DNA of 64,000 bases from Lactobacillus xylocopicola (GCF_033096005.1 NZ_AP026803.1:1544001-1608000), one strand, 5' to 3'. Numbered from the stretch's first letter, positions 49,535 to 59,282 are shown. The notes: generated by a model from the letters alone, not told the origin. Numbers and translations: made by a program.

Positions 49535-50845
49535 TTAACCTATTTCACTGACTTTTTTAGCACTACTTTGCTGCCTTGCTTTTTTATGGTTCAAACTGGT
49601 TTTAAGCAGCTTTTTTTGCCATTTCTTACTATAAAAGTAATCGTTAATATTGTAGTCAACTGGTAGGTTAGGTTGGGCCATAAACGGCTTAACCGCTTGA
49701 TCGACTGCCACCCAACCGCGCCAGCCTAAGTGAATGGTATCTTCCATAAAGTGTTTATCGCCGCCCCGCTTAGACAGGTCCAAAACATGGTTGAAACCCT
49801 GACTAGCTAACTGTAACTTGATTTTGGCAACCGCTTCTTGGTACATCTTTGAAGACAAGCCCGTATACTTGGCCCATTTATGGTTAACGGGCGGAATAAT
49901 AAACAAAACATCAGTATGTTGCCGCGCAAACTGATCTAAAACTAGTTCAAAATCACTATATTCAACCGACTTAGTGTAGTTAAAGTGGCGCTGACTGCCC
50001 TTTACCTTCGCTAAAATCTTTTTATTCAATTTAGCTTTAAAGAACTTATCGTTAATGCCAAATTCATTAGAACTAGTATGACGGGCAGCTTGTCTGCTGG
50101 CTACTCGATTAAGGGCTTTGACCGAGTATTTTGCCGGCAGCCGTTTGGCTTTCTTATCAATCTTTTTAATTCGATCACGCAATTGAAACATGCTGAAAAA
50201 CTTATCTTCGTTGTTTAACATGCGTCTTTGCCCCTCGATGAAGAAGCGTTGCGTACCAGTCAATTTCTCACCAGCTGCAATTTTAGACATCCCTTGCTTA
50301 ATGAAGCCTTTAACCTCCGGCATGGTCAAAAAGCGTTTGGCCGCATACCGGTTAGCTAAGTTGTCTTCCTTAATGCCTAACAAAAAGTTGCAAGCTTGTA
50401 GCGGCGAGTAGTATTGGGCAAAAGCCGCTGAATTTTGCCCTTGTTTCGTGAACCACTGCGGTGAAACTATCATAACCGCCTTCTTATCCCGTAATTCCTC
50501 AGCCGAACCCTGCATCCCCAAAAAGTGGACTAACGACTGACTGCCGGGACCACCCAGCAAAAATGGGCGGTAATTACGGTGATACTTTTGGGCTAGCACA
50601 CTCGGATGCAGCGGATCCATGCGTGATAACTCACTCGATCCATAAAAAGGCACATATTGCTCTTTGAAGGCATCCTGCTTGACTAGCGAACCCTTAAAAA
50701 TGGTCGTTGAACGGGCATTAGCCGCCTGATAGATTGCGTCTTTGGAAAAGGTCCGCTCCCACGGTAACATAAAAATGATGACCGTAAGGATAATAGCGCA
50801 AAGAACCGGGCCAAAAATCTGCCACAGTTGGCGTTTATTGCTCAT
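49535..50845 (-). CDS. dltD: D-alanyl-lipoteichoic acid biosynthesis protein DltD
   Basis: A 436-residue protein with one N-terminal membrane helix (IFGPVLCAIILTVIIFMLPW) and an extracellular SGNH-like domain: FYGSSELSRMDPLHP (block I with the Ser), LLGGPGSQSLVHFLGM and HFMEDTIHLGWRGW with the Asp-His pair. It transfers D-alanine to teichoic acids at the outer face. It overlaps dltC by 11 bases and closes the dlt operon. Confidence 0.95.
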   Translation of the reverse strand: MSNKRQLWQIFGPVLCAIILTVIIFMLPWERTFSKDAIYQAANARSTTIFKGSLVKQDAFKEQYVPFYGSSELSRMDPLHPSVLAQKYHRNYRPFLLGGPGSQSLVHFLGMQGSAEELRDKKAVMIVSPQWFTKQGQNSAAFAQYYSPLQACNFLLGIKEDNLANRYAAKRFLTMPEVKGFIKQGMSKIAAGEKLTGTQRFFIEGQRRMLNNEDKFFSMFQLRDRIKKIDKKAKRLPAKYSVKALNRVASRQAARHTSSNEFGINDKFFKAKLNKKILAKVKGSQRHFNYTKSVEYSDFELVLDQFARQHTDVLFIIPPVNHKWAKYTGLSSKMYQEAVAKIKLQLASQGFNHVLDLSKRGGDKHFMEDTIHLGWRGWVAVDQAVKPFMAQPNLPVDYNINDYFYSKKWQKKLLKTSLNHKKARQQSSAKKVSEIG

Positions 50846-51077
50846 TTTCTAAGTTTTCCACCTTTGCCACAATTTTAGCTGGGGTATCCCACTCTTCACG
50901 GTCAAATTCTGAAACCGGAACATCAATTGCAAACTTTTCCTGCAAATTAAGCAACATTTGCACGCTGGCCATTGAGTCCATCAATCCAGTAGTGAAAATG
51001 TTTTCATCCATCTTGTCCGCCAAGTCTTCACCAGTTAATTCCTGTAAAATTGCTAAAACTTCGTTTTTGATATCCAT
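50835..51077 (-). CDS. dltC: D-alanine carrier protein DltC
   Basis: An 80-residue acyl-carrier-like protein; the phosphopantetheine serine is in GLMDSMASVQML (about residue 35). It shuttles D-alanine from DltA to the DltB/X/D membrane steps. Gap to dltB is 29 bases, overlap with dltD 11 bases. Confidence 0.95.
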   Translation of the reverse strand: MDIKNEVLAILQELTGEDLADKMDENIFTTGLMDSMASVQMLLNLQEKFAIDVPVSEFDREEWDTPAKIVAKVENLENEQ

Positions 51078-51106
51078 GATAATAACCTCTTAATAAAAAC
51101 TGTCGT

Positions 51107-52345
51107 TTACTTCCAACCAAACCAAAGTTGGCTGAGAAAGCCTGAGAAAAGCAAAAAGCTGAAACAGACCACATTGAATGTCACAAAAATTGCGAGCCCT
51201 TTGGTAAAACGATTGGATGGGATTTGGTCCCGGTGTTTCTTTTTAAATCTGATCCAGCTGTCGTTGATAATAATGGCAGAGGCATGAAACAGACCATATA
51301 CAATATAATACCACGTTAGACCATGCCACAGTCCCATTACTAAGAAGAGTAATAGGTAAGCCACTTGTGACAGATGAACCGTGTTTTTAAACCATTTTTT
51401 CTTCATTGCGAAGAAGGTAAAACGCATGTAAATGTAGTCCCGGAACCAAAAGGAAAGGGTCATGTGCCAACGATTCCAGAAGTCCTTGATATTGGGCGCA
51501 ATAAAGGGCTGATTAAAGTTCATTGGCGTGTGAATGCCCATGAAGTATGAAATGGCTACCGCAAACAAGGAATAGCCTGCAAAGTCAAAGAACAAGTACA
51601 TACTATAACAGTACATATAGGCAACTACCCACCAGGACAGTTTCAAATTACCATTAGCTGCTCCCGCAATCAGTGCGTACTTGGTGATTTTAGGTAGCCA
51701 ATAAGTGCCAAAGAACCAACCCAGAATAAACTTATACAGGAAGCCCTGGAACAAGTATCGGGTAGCTTGCGCCAGGTCATCGACATACTGCGCACGGGTG
51801 GGCACAGCATCACAATCCTTGGCAAACCTCCGATAGCGGTCAATTGGACCAGAGGACAGGGTCGGGAAAAATAGCAGAAAACGGAGGTAAGTGCCCCAAT
51901 CAAGCTCCTTAATTGCCCCATCACGCACTTCCATAATTACTTGGACGGTCTTAAAGGTAATATAAGAAATTCCTAAAAAGCCTAAAACTCCTGGAATTTT
52001 TGCGGCTGGAAAAGCAGTTTGAAACTTAACTAGGATTAAGGGAACAATCGCCAGAATTACCGCCAGGTAGAAGACCCAGGTCTTATTCTGCCCGCTCTTG
52101 CGATAACGGAGGTAGCAATAAGCCAGTAGCAGCTGAAACAATAAATAAAGAATCAGGCTGACGCCTTGTTGCCACTTATCCCCGTCAAAGATCAGAAATA
52201 AGAACACCAATGAAAACACCAGCTCATAGATCTTAAAGCGGCGACCATTATAGAGACCCCAAATTAACGGCAGCAGCCCTACCAGCAAGTAGATGAAGTA
52301 CTGCGGATTACTATAAGGTTGTAAGTTAACGAAATTAAAATTCAC
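51107..52345 (-). CDS. dltB: D-alanyl transfer protein DltB (MBOAT)
   Basis: A 412-residue membrane-bound O-acyltransferase with about eleven helices. The MBOAT histidines are in FWNRWHMTLSFWFRDYIYMR and MGLWHGLTWYYI. It passes D-alanine across the membrane from DltC. Its start touches the dltA stop, showing coupling in the operon. Confidence 0.95.
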   Translation of the reverse strand: MNFNFVNLQPYSNPQYFIYLLVGLLPLIWGLYNGRRFKIYELVFSLVFLFLIFDGDKWQQGVSLILYLLFQLLLAYCYLRYRKSGQNKTWVFYLAVILAIVPLILVKFQTAFPAAKIPGVLGFLGISYITFKTVQVIMEVRDGAIKELDWGTYLRFLLFFPTLSSGPIDRYRRFAKDCDAVPTRAQYVDDLAQATRYLFQGFLYKFILGWFFGTYWLPKITKYALIAGAANGNLKLSWWVVAYMYCYSMYLFFDFAGYSLFAVAISYFMGIHTPMNFNQPFIAPNIKDFWNRWHMTLSFWFRDYIYMRFTFFAMKKKWFKNTVHLSQVAYLLLFLVMGLWHGLTWYYIVYGLFHASAIIINDSWIRFKKKHRDQIPSNRFTKGLAIFVTFNVVCFSFLLFSGFLSQLWFGWK

Positions 52346-53859
52346 TACTCGTTAACCTCCTTAATTACTGCTTTGATATCAACCTTACCGTTTTGCGAAA
52401 CTGGTAACTTCTCCCGGTAAATAAAGCGCTGGGGAATCATATATGGCATCAAATCTTTGGCTAAATCGGCCCGAATTGCCTTAGTTATTTCGGCTTCTGA
52501 ATACCGGTCGGCGACACCATCCTTGAGCTCGATTTCAGCCACAATTTGCTTGACCGTATGATCCTTATTGTACTTAGGTGCAGCAACACCATGGTCAACG
52601 AACTGGTTCCGACTGATATAATGGTTAATTTCTTCAAGCTCAATTCGATAACCATTAAATTTAATCTGAAAGTCAATCCGTCCCCGGTAAAAGAGCAACC
52701 CATCTTTAAAGAAGCCCTCATCACCAGAGCGGTGACTCAAATATTGATCTCCCGGTTTTTTGAAGAAAGCTTGCGCCGTTTTAGTTGGATTATTGATGTA
52801 ACCCTTGGAAGTTGCCGGGCCTGTAATAATAATTTCGCCCATATCGGGACGATTACCCTTACTTTTATCAATCGTAATACGCATATCTTCTTTGACTTTA
52901 CCAATTGGCAGGCGATCATATTGCTGCAAAATTTTATCGGTAATTTCAACCTGCGTCACTGCCACCGTTGTTTCAGTAGGCCCATATGTGTTGAAAATTC
53001 GAGCATGCGGGAAGCGCTCTTTCAGCATAACTACTTCTGTATGTGGCAGTTCCTCGCCACAGAATAAGAATTGGCTTAAGTTTGGATGGTGGGCCTCGTC
53101 AAAAGTCTTATCCAAAAAACACATCCGGGCAAATGAAGGCGTTGATACCCAAATATTGAACTGCAGCTTAGGTAGGGTTTGAAAGAGCTGGGCAAAATTT
53201 TGCGTCAACTCATGGGGCAAAACAACTAACTTACCTGCACCTAGCAACACTGGATAGATACTCATCACTGAAACATCAAATGAATATGGCACCTGCACCA
53301 GAAAATCGGGATGCTCAGGCAAGCCAAAATCAGTCATTTCCCAGTTAAGGTAGCTGAGTAGGTTGTTATGGCTAATTTGCACGCCCTTAGGTTTGCCACT
53401 AGTTCCTGACGTAAAGATAATGTAGAAATTATCATCCCCGGTCACAAAGTTAGCGGGATCAATCGCATAGTTACCAACTTTAACCTCTTCCGGTTTGACA
53501 ACCTTCAGACCAGATAAGTTAATGTCTGGCAATTCATCAATAGCCAAAATTGCTTCAGCCTCAGCCACTTCCTGGATCATCACTATGCGCTCAGCATTAG
53601 AGTAACTGACAATTGGAATATAAGCGTGGCCGGTTTTGACACAACCCAGAAAGCTGGCCAGCATTTCAAAGTCTTGTCCTCCCCAAACCATCACGGGACT
53701 TCCTGGCCTTATATCTAGGCTAGCAATTTTATGTGCCCAGGCATCAGATCGCTGCTTCAAATCAGCGTATGTATTGGTTTGACCCAGATAATCGAAGACT
53801 ACCCGTTCAGGGTCTGCGCTTGCAACCTGATCAATTTCTTTAATTACATCTTTAATCAT
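52345..53859 (-). CDS. dltA: D-alanine-DltC ligase DltA
   Basis: A 504-residue adenylating enzyme that activates D-alanine with ATP and loads DltC. The core motif FIIFTSGTSGKPKGVQISHN (about 147-166) is present, as are NTYGPTE and YRGRIDFQIKFNGYRIELEE, and the C-terminal Lys in SQNGKVDIK. It follows dltX by 15 bases with GGTGG upstream of the ATG. Confidence 0.96.
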   Translation of the reverse strand: MIKDVIKEIDQVASADPERVVFDYLGQTNTYADLKQRSDAWAHKIASLDIRPGSPVMVWGGQDFEMLASFLGCVKTGHAYIPIVSYSNAERIVMIQEVAEAEAILAIDELPDINLSGLKVVKPEEVKVGNYAIDPANFVTGDDNFYIIFTSGTSGKPKGVQISHNNLLSYLNWEMTDFGLPEHPDFLVQVPYSFDVSVMSIYPVLLGAGKLVVLPHELTQNFAQLFQTLPKLQFNIWVSTPSFARMCFLDKTFDEAHHPNLSQFLFCGEELPHTEVVMLKERFPHARIFNTYGPTETTVAVTQVEITDKILQQYDRLPIGKVKEDMRITIDKSKGNRPDMGEIIITGPATSKGYINNPTKTAQAFFKKPGDQYLSHRSGDEGFFKDGLLFYRGRIDFQIKFNGYRIELEEINHYISRNQFVDHGVAAPKYNKDHTVKQIVAEIELKDGVADRYSEAEITKAIRADLAKDLMPYMIPQRFIYREKLPVSQNGKVDIKAVIKEVNE

Positions 53860-53873
53860 ACCATCCTACCACC

Positions 53874-54026
53874 TTAAAACTCATTATAAATAAAGTGAAC
53901 TGAAGTAAGACCACTATACTGATATAGATATATCAATACCATTAAAATCGCACAATAAACGAATGTGGTCAGAATAAACTTTCCGATACGCTTACTAGGC
54001 GAATCGCTTTTTTCCTTTTTAGCCAT
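53874..54026 (-). CDS. dltX: DltX small membrane protein
   Basis: A 50-residue protein (MAKKEKSDSPSKRIGKFILT, TFVYCAILMVLIYLYQYSGL, TSVHFIYNEF) with one membrane helix and the conserved C-terminal FIYNxF end of DltX. It precedes dltA in the same operon, as expected for this subunit of the D-alanylation machinery. It is too short for ordinary ORF cut-offs. ATG at 54026 lies behind GAGATGAG; the extended promoter at 54060-54089 is close. Confidence 0.92.
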   Translation of the reverse strand: MAKKEKSDSPSKRIGKFILTTFVYCAILMVLIYLYQYSGLTSVHFIYNEF

Positions 54027-54059
54027 CGTTTCTCATCTCTTTCAGTAATGTACCACTAG

Positions 54060-54089
54060 ATTATAACACTGATATCCTGGCTTGGTCAG
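54060..54089 (-). promoter_or_regulatory. dlt operon promoter
   Basis: Minus-strand CTGACC (54089-54084), 18-base spacer, TATAAT (54065-54060) with an upstream TG forming an extended -10. It lies 34 bases before dltX. Confidence 0.65.
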
Positions 54090-54132
54090 AACTTTTAGTT
54101 AATTTTTACCAAATTTTGCTTTTTCATTGAAA

Positions 54133-54540
54133 CTATTTTACATCTATCTTGCGACAAATGGTATATGCAAAATAAAGTGGTATGAAAACAATTATAGCAA
54201 TAAATATAATTGCAGCTACTGCCAAAATAAAAATATTTCTAGTTTTTAGCCAATACGGACTCTTGGCTGTTGTCAAAATAAAACTACCAAACAAAATTGC
54301 CAGAACCATGCAGCCTAAAAAAAGACCATCATAGCCATTATTTCCACCTGTCCGCGCCAAATATAGCCAAAAGGCAGCTGGTATCACGCAAAGCCAGCCA
54401 GCCCAGCGCAAACAGCGAATAATTTTTTGGTGATATTTTTCCTTATCGATTTTGCTCTCCTCAATCCCAAATAAAAAAGTACTAGAGTTATTAAATCTCT
54501 CTAATTGTAACAAAGTGCGCTTTAGCAGACAATTTTTCAC
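54133..54540 (-). CDS. Hypothetical membrane protein
   Basis: A 135-residue protein with a charged N-terminal 40 residues (FGIEESKIDKEKYHQKIIR) and three hydrophobic segments (about 45-62, 73-90, 101-128). No known motif. It is upstream of the dlt promoter on the same strand but not clearly cotranscribed. The start at 54540 lacks a strong ribosome site; a later start is possible. Nothing coding is seen from 54541 to 54876; a GU-rich hairpin with T run at about 54789-54818 could be a terminator. Confidence 0.5.
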   Translation of the reverse strand: MKNCLLKRTLLQLERFNNSSTFLFGIEESKIDKEKYHQKIIRCLRWAGWLCVIPAAFWLYLARTGGNNGYDGLFLGCMVLAILFGSFILTTAKSPYWLKTRNIFILAVAAIIFIAIIVFIPLYFAYTICRKIDVK

Positions 54541-54876
54541 TTTTTAGCGGTTCGCACTGCAATTGGCGCTACTGGCTAGTCGCTTACTTATAAGGAGACT
54601 AGCCTGCTTGTGGTAGTCTGGTCTTTACTAGTTCTAAAGGAATTCTTTACCTATTCATAAGAGAATATACACCTTTACTTCAGATTTAAGGTTTATTATT
54701 TTGGATGTAATGAGCGATCATAAGCTTATTACATACTCCCACTTTTTATTTCATTCATTCTTACTCCTTCAAGTAGAAGAAAATAAATCGGTTCGCATTT
54801 CTATGTGGGCCGTTTTTCTTTGTTACAATTAGTTTGCTTTAATGTTGTTTTATCTCATGAAAGGTTCTGTAATAAC

Positions 54877-55344
54877 ATGTTTTCATCTGCAATTAGCCGC
54901 TTAATTGAAGAAAAGTCCGGTTCTTTTATCATTCCGGCATCACGTATTGCTTTTGTTGAGGACGATAATCCCCTCTACCACGCTTTTTTAATCTTAACTC
55001 GGGTTAAATACTCTAAGATTCCCGTTCTCGACCGCGACAATCGGGTGGTGGGCCTGCTCAGTTTAGCCATGATTACGGCTAAAATGCTCGAAACGGATGA
55101 CATTTCCCTTGATCCGTTGACTGACTTAAAGGTAAAAGACGTGATGCAAACTGAGTTTGATAAAATAAACTTTGTGGAAACAACTTTAGAAACTCAACTG
55201 CATTTGCTTGTTGATAACGCCTTTCTGCCTGTTGTTGACGATGTGGGTGTTTTCCAAGGATTATTGACCCGGCGTGAATGGATCAAAGCTTTTAACTTTG
55301 TAGCCCATAATTTTGACCAAAAATATAAAATAACAAAAATCTAA
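54877..55344 (+). CDS. CBS-domain protein (CbpB/YkuL-like)
   Basis: A 155-residue protein of two CBS motifs: SFIIPASRIAFVEDDNPLYH, AFLILTRVKYSKIPVLDRDN, RVVGLLSLAMI and, second, LKVKDVMQTEFDKINFVETT, FLPVVDDVGVFQGLLTRREW. Size and layout match the CbpB (YkuL) class, which in Firmicutes binds cyclic di-AMP. The ATG at 54877 is chosen from the domain start; an upstream frame from 54805 adds 24 unlikely residues. It is monocistronic. Confidence 0.8.
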   Translation: MFSSAISRLIEEKSGSFIIPASRIAFVEDDNPLYHAFLILTRVKYSKIPVLDRDNRVVGLLSLAMITAKMLETDDISLDPLTDLKVKDVMQTEFDKINFVETTLETQLHLLVDNAFLPVVDDVGVFQGLLTRREWIKAFNFVAHNFDQKYKITKI

Positions 55345-55549
55345 AATAATTAAAAAATTCTCGCTCTAACTAAATTTTTGCTGCTCTTTTTTGTGTATTT
55401 TTAATCAAGGTGGACTATAATGATCACCAATAAGGTAACTTTATATCAGTTTTTTGTATATAGAAAGTGAATAAACATATGGTTCACCATAATAAATAAT
55501 ATTGAAAAACACACTATTGCTATCACAGCAGAAAAGAAAGACATTAAAA

Positions 55550-56113
55550 ATGACAAGTCCAATAATTTCTGAACAATTCACCACACTAGTTAATACCATT
55601 ATTAAAAACGGAACATACCCAAGTAATCGCGAATTATCGTTGAAAGAAAAGGCAGAGCTCGTCGCCCAGCTTAAGCAGCTCGACCTGTCTTCTGATGATT
55701 TAACCTCAGCCTTACTTATTACCTCAGCCCTTTATCAGGATAAAGCGGCCAAAGAAACAAAAGTTATGAATGCTAATTTTTCCTGGGTATTTGAAATCGT
55801 GCAACATGAACTGGTTTCAGCCACCCGGCTGCATACGTTGCTGCTGGACTTAGCCCGCGAAGAGCATTTTTCGCCTCAAGGCATTAACCGCATTAATCGC
55901 TACTTTACTGAAACAAGCGATTTTGGCAATAACGACAACTTCGTTACTATGTCAGCTACCGATGTAATCGATTCACTGCGGCGGGCCGGAACCTTCCGCA
56001 TAAACCCCGTCAACTATGAAGAACACCAGCCTAGCCGAACCCCTTCAGCCAGACGGACAGGAGCAGACCGAAAAAGATACTCCGATAAAGTAATAAAATT
56101 AAAAGACTATTGA
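55550..56113 (+). CDS. Hypothetical helical protein
   Basis: A ~187-residue soluble protein, mostly helical, with an internal LSLKEKAELVAQLKQLDLSS and an Arg/Lys-rich disordered tail (EEHQPSRTPSARRTGADRKR). I do not recognise a family. The ATG at 55550 is favoured (GAAAG 9 bases upstream) over TTG at 55502. It is followed directly by a terminator. The preceding 200 bases show no gene. Confidence 0.6.
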   Translation: MTSPIISEQFTTLVNTIIKNGTYPSNRELSLKEKAELVAQLKQLDLSSDDLTSALLITSALYQDKAAKETKVMNANFSWVFEIVQHELVSATRLHTLLLDLAREEHFSPQGINRINRYFTETSDFGNNDNFVTMSATDVIDSLRRAGTFRINPVNYEEHQPSRTPSARRTGADRKRYSDKVIKLKDY

Positions 56114-56115
56114 TG

Positions 56116-56139
56116 AAGAAGGCCTAGCCTTCTTTTATT
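56116..56139 (+). terminator. Terminator after the hypothetical helical gene
   Basis: AAGAAGGC and GCCTTCTT (8-bp stem, CTA loop) with a T-rich tail. Confidence 0.75.
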
Positions 56140-56254
56140 TTTATAATCATGTTTTTTTGAAGCTAAATTAGACTTATTCTAATTAAAACAAGAAAATTAG
56201 TGCTAAAATAAAAATCACGTACATTAATTTTATTCTTAGGAGGCAAACAAACTT

Positions 56255-58120
56255 ATGAAGTTAAGACAGCAATGGAAGTTTATCCTGGTACTCATAGTGG
56301 GAGCAATTGGGCTGGTTTGTCAGTTTGGCCTACATGCGCAGAGCATTTTCCAAATTGGTAACTTGCAATTTCCAATTCAGGCAATTTTAATTGATCTAAT
56401 CGGTATCATGATGGCAATTACATTATTAGGAGAGATCATTGCCGACTTCCAGTCTGGACGCTATGGCGTTGATATTTTAGCCGTGATTGCGGTTGTTTCA
56501 ACGATTTTAATTGGTGATATTTGGGCTGAGTGGATGATTTTGGTCATGATGACCGGCGGTGAGACCTTGGAAGATTATGCAACTGGCCAGGCAGATAAGG
56601 AGTTGCGGTCGCTGCTAAACAATTCACCAACAATTGCTAACAAAATCATGGGCAAAGAGCTCATCTCGGTGGATGTTGATCAGTTGAAAATTAATGACCA
56701 TGTCTTAATCAAGCCGGGCGAACAAGTTCCAGTAGACGGTCAGGTGGTCAGCGGTGCGTCAAGTTTTGACCAATCGTCATTAACTGGTGAATCTCTACCT
56801 GTAAGCAAGCATCCCGGCGATGAACTAATGTCTGGGTCAATCAACGGCAATGTTGCCGTGGAGATGGTGGTAACGAAAAAGGCCAGCGATTCAGAATACC
56901 AAACCATTGTTTCCCTGGTACAGTCATCCCAAGCCCAACCAGCCAAGTTTGTTAAGATGGCAGATCGGTATGCCGTGCCCTTTACCGTTATTTCCTTGGT
57001 AATCGGACTAGCTGCCTGGATTCACTCCGGTAATCTGGTCAACTTTGCCGAGGTGATGGTTGTCGCTTCCCCATGTCCTTTACTAATTTCGGCCCCAGTT
57101 GCCCTCGTTTCAGGCATGAGTTCAATGTCCAAGCACCATATAATCGTCAAATCTGGTCCCACCCTAGAAAAGCTTGCGACGGCCCAAACTTTCGCTTTTG
57201 ACAAGACTGGTACTTTAACTGAAAATCAACTAGTCATTGATGAAATATTCCCGACTAGCAAGGACTTTAGCAAAGAAACTCTGCAAAGTTACGCAACCAG
57301 CATTGAGCAGCAATCAAGCCATATCATTGCCAACTCCCTAGTCAGCGTAACCGCCAAACATCTTCTTAAAGCTGCTACAGATATTAAAGAAACGACTGGT
57401 CAAGGCATTAGCGGTAAAGTTGACGGTCATCTAGTTAAGGTTGGCAAACTAAGCTTTGTAGCGCCCAGTCAACCAACTAAAGTAGTCAATTCAACTGCCA
57501 TCTACATTTCAATCGACCAAACATTCGCTGGGTACATTACCTTTAAAGATCAGGTCCGCCCAGAAAGCGCCCAAACCATCGCCCGACTAAGGCGGCAAAC
57601 CGGTGCCCACATGATGATGCTAACTGGCGATCACCAAGACGTCGCAAGCCAAATCGGTCAAGACGTCGGTATCAAGGATATCCGTGACAGCTTATTACCA
57701 GCTGAAAAAATTGCCGCAATTAAACAGATCCCGCAAGAAAAACGTCCGGTAGTCATGACTGGCGATGGTATCAACGATGCACCAAGCCTGACTGCCGCTG
57801 ATGTCGGTATCGCAATGGGCGCAAAGGGAGCATCTGCTGCTAGTGAAAGCGCAGATGCAATCATCATGGTTAATGACCTGTCTAAGATTAATGATGCCGT
57901 AGCAATTTCCAAGCACACTATGAAGGTAGCTAATGTCGATGTTTTAACCGCTATTACCATCGTTATCATTATTGAACTAATAGCTTTCACTGGTGTGATT
58001 CCAGCCTTCTTCGGTGCCATTCTGCAAGAAGTAGTCGACATGATTTCGATTAGTTTAGCGCTCCTAGCCAAAACAACACCTAATAACCCGCAACAAACGG
58101 GCATTAGTTCTGAAAGATAA
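56255..58120 (+). CDS. P1B-type heavy-metal ATPase (SPC motif)
   Basis: A 621-residue P-type ATPase without N-terminal metal-binding domain. The TGES motif is at ~178-181, the transmembrane ion motif is SPC (272-274, in VASPCPLLIS), phosphorylation Asp316 is in DKTGTLT, and the hinge MTGDGINDAP lies near 510. The usual SEHP is replaced by QSSHII. The final helices read AILQEVVDMISISLALL where P1B-4 pumps have HEG. SPC with no metal domain fits the P1B-4 group (Fe/Co/Zn), but the missing HEG leaves substrate uncertain. AGGAGG precedes ATG. Probably a single-gene unit. Confidence 0.85.
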   Translation: MKLRQQWKFILVLIVGAIGLVCQFGLHAQSIFQIGNLQFPIQAILIDLIGIMMAITLLGEIIADFQSGRYGVDILAVIAVVSTILIGDIWAEWMILVMMTGGETLEDYATGQADKELRSLLNNSPTIANKIMGKELISVDVDQLKINDHVLIKPGEQVPVDGQVVSGASSFDQSSLTGESLPVSKHPGDELMSGSINGNVAVEMVVTKKASDSEYQTIVSLVQSSQAQPAKFVKMADRYAVPFTVISLVIGLAAWIHSGNLVNFAEVMVVASPCPLLISAPVALVSGMSSMSKHHIIVKSGPTLEKLATAQTFAFDKTGTLTENQLVIDEIFPTSKDFSKETLQSYATSIEQQSSHIIANSLVSVTAKHLLKAATDIKETTGQGISGKVDGHLVKVGKLSFVAPSQPTKVVNSTAIYISIDQTFAGYITFKDQVRPESAQTIARLRRQTGAHMMMLTGDHQDVASQIGQDVGIKDIRDSLLPAEKIAAIKQIPQEKRPVVMTGDGINDAPSLTAADVGIAMGAKGASAASESADAIIMVNDLSKINDAVAISKHTMKVANVDVLTAITIVIIIELIAFTGVIPAFFGAILQEVVDMISISLALLAKTTPNNPQQTGISSER

Positions 58121-58132
58121 GTTAGTCAAAAT

Positions 58133-58168
58133 AAAACAGACCACTTCATTAGTGAAGTGGTCTGTTTT
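58133..58168 (+). terminator. Terminator after the P-type ATPase
   Basis: AAAACAGACCACTTCA (58133-58148) and TGAAGTGGTCTGTTTT (58153-58168) pair perfectly over 16 bases with a 4-base loop. Confidence 0.9.
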
Positions 58169-58171
58169 ACT

Positions 58172-58390
58172 TTATTCTTTCATTGTGTGAGTAAGCTGAA
58201 TTGCTTTTAATCTTACCAGCCCGCTAGGCAGACGTTTATAGATAATACCGTAGTATTCAGACCCAAGCTTGCCTTGGCAATCAAGTTCGTCCCTGCCGCC
58301 TTGATTGTCAGTGGTGATTGTTTACCTTTTCCACCGGTCAGCATTTCTTTTTGTCCTCTAGCGTAACGCCTAATGTTACCAACTCAACAT
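58172..58390 (-). pseudogene. Degraded unidentified gene remnant
   Basis: On the minus strand three frames in turn look coding: VTLGVTLEDKKKC then stop; MLTGGKGKQSPLTIKAAGTN; and DNQGGRDELDCQGKLGSEYY, GIIYKRLPSGLVRLKAIQLT to TAA at 58174-58172. Together they suggest a shifted, broken gene; the family is not recognised. Confidence 0.3.
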
Positions 58391-58392
58391 TT

Positions 58393-59070
58393 TTATAAAA
58401 ATCCGAGTGAATTGTACAACATGTGGGCAATCATTGAATAGCGTAAATCCTTGGTTGTCGTATAGGTCCAGGCTAATATACAACCCAAAGCCCAATATAA
58501 AAAAAGATATTTCGTTAAAGTCGGATCATGAATATACCCAAAAACAAAACCGCTAAATAAAATACCCAGCCACTTACTGCTTGTCGTCTCCTGCGGGAAA
58601 AAGGTGTTAAAGAAAAAACCCCGGAAGATAGTCTCTTCAAAGATTGGTGCAATCAAGACAATCATCGGAAAGTAAAAATTACCTGCAGACCGCAGAATTC
58701 CATTTAGGATGGTTTGATTGTTTGAGGTGCTATCTCCATTAATGCCCAGCAGCTTCGGAAGTAAGATACTTGTCAGCGTCAGCAGGAGAAAACCTGCAAT
58801 GGCAACCAAAATCCGTCGAATCCCCCAGTGCGGTTTGCGGTTAAAGTCCCACTTATTTTGCTTTTGTAACTGTTTGCGATAGATAAAAGCAAGCAGCAAC
58901 AAAACACCAATCGTAACCGCCACGGTCAAGACAACGTAGCTGCTTGAGCTAAGGTGAAATGCTTTTTTAACCCGACTAGGATAAAAGTAAAACTGCTGGG
59001 TCAAGCTATATAATATTATTGCCACAATCATGACAACAATATTTCCCAGGAAATAAAAAACCTTGCGCAT
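58393..59070 (-). CDS. CPBP intramembrane metalloprotease
   Basis: A ~225-residue membrane protein with about six to seven helices. The CPBP (Abi) motifs are present: EETIFRG (EExxxR), FGYIHD and AHMLYN with the metal histidines. The ATG at 59070 follows AAGGGAG; the longer frame from 59148 is unlikely. Such proteases process prenylated or bacteriocin-related peptides in some LAB; no bacteriocin gene is seen here. Confidence 0.87.
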   Translation of the reverse strand: MRKVFYFLGNIVVMIVAIILYSLTQQFYFYPSRVKKAFHLSSSSYVVLTVAVTIGVLLLLAFIYRKQLQKQNKWDFNRKPHWGIRRILVAIAGFLLLTLTSILLPKLLGINGDSTSNNQTILNGILRSAGNFYFPMIVLIAPIFEETIFRGFFFNTFFPQETTSSKWLGILFSGFVFGYIHDPTLTKYLFLYWALGCILAWTYTTTKDLRYSMIAHMLYNSLGFL

Positions 59071-59282
59071 TATTGATAACTCCCTTTCAGTTCCGATTGA
59101 AAATAAAAATATATCATTGATTATGTACGCTGTCATAGTATAATGCAAGTTATCTTAAAAATGATTCGTCTCCTTATTAGGCTAAGCCCTGTGTAGTTTG
59201 CCGTCATGCTAAGCCAGGGTCACGATTGCCTAGCTAGATTAACGAATCAGTTATATTTACTAATTACAACGATCCTTATTGA

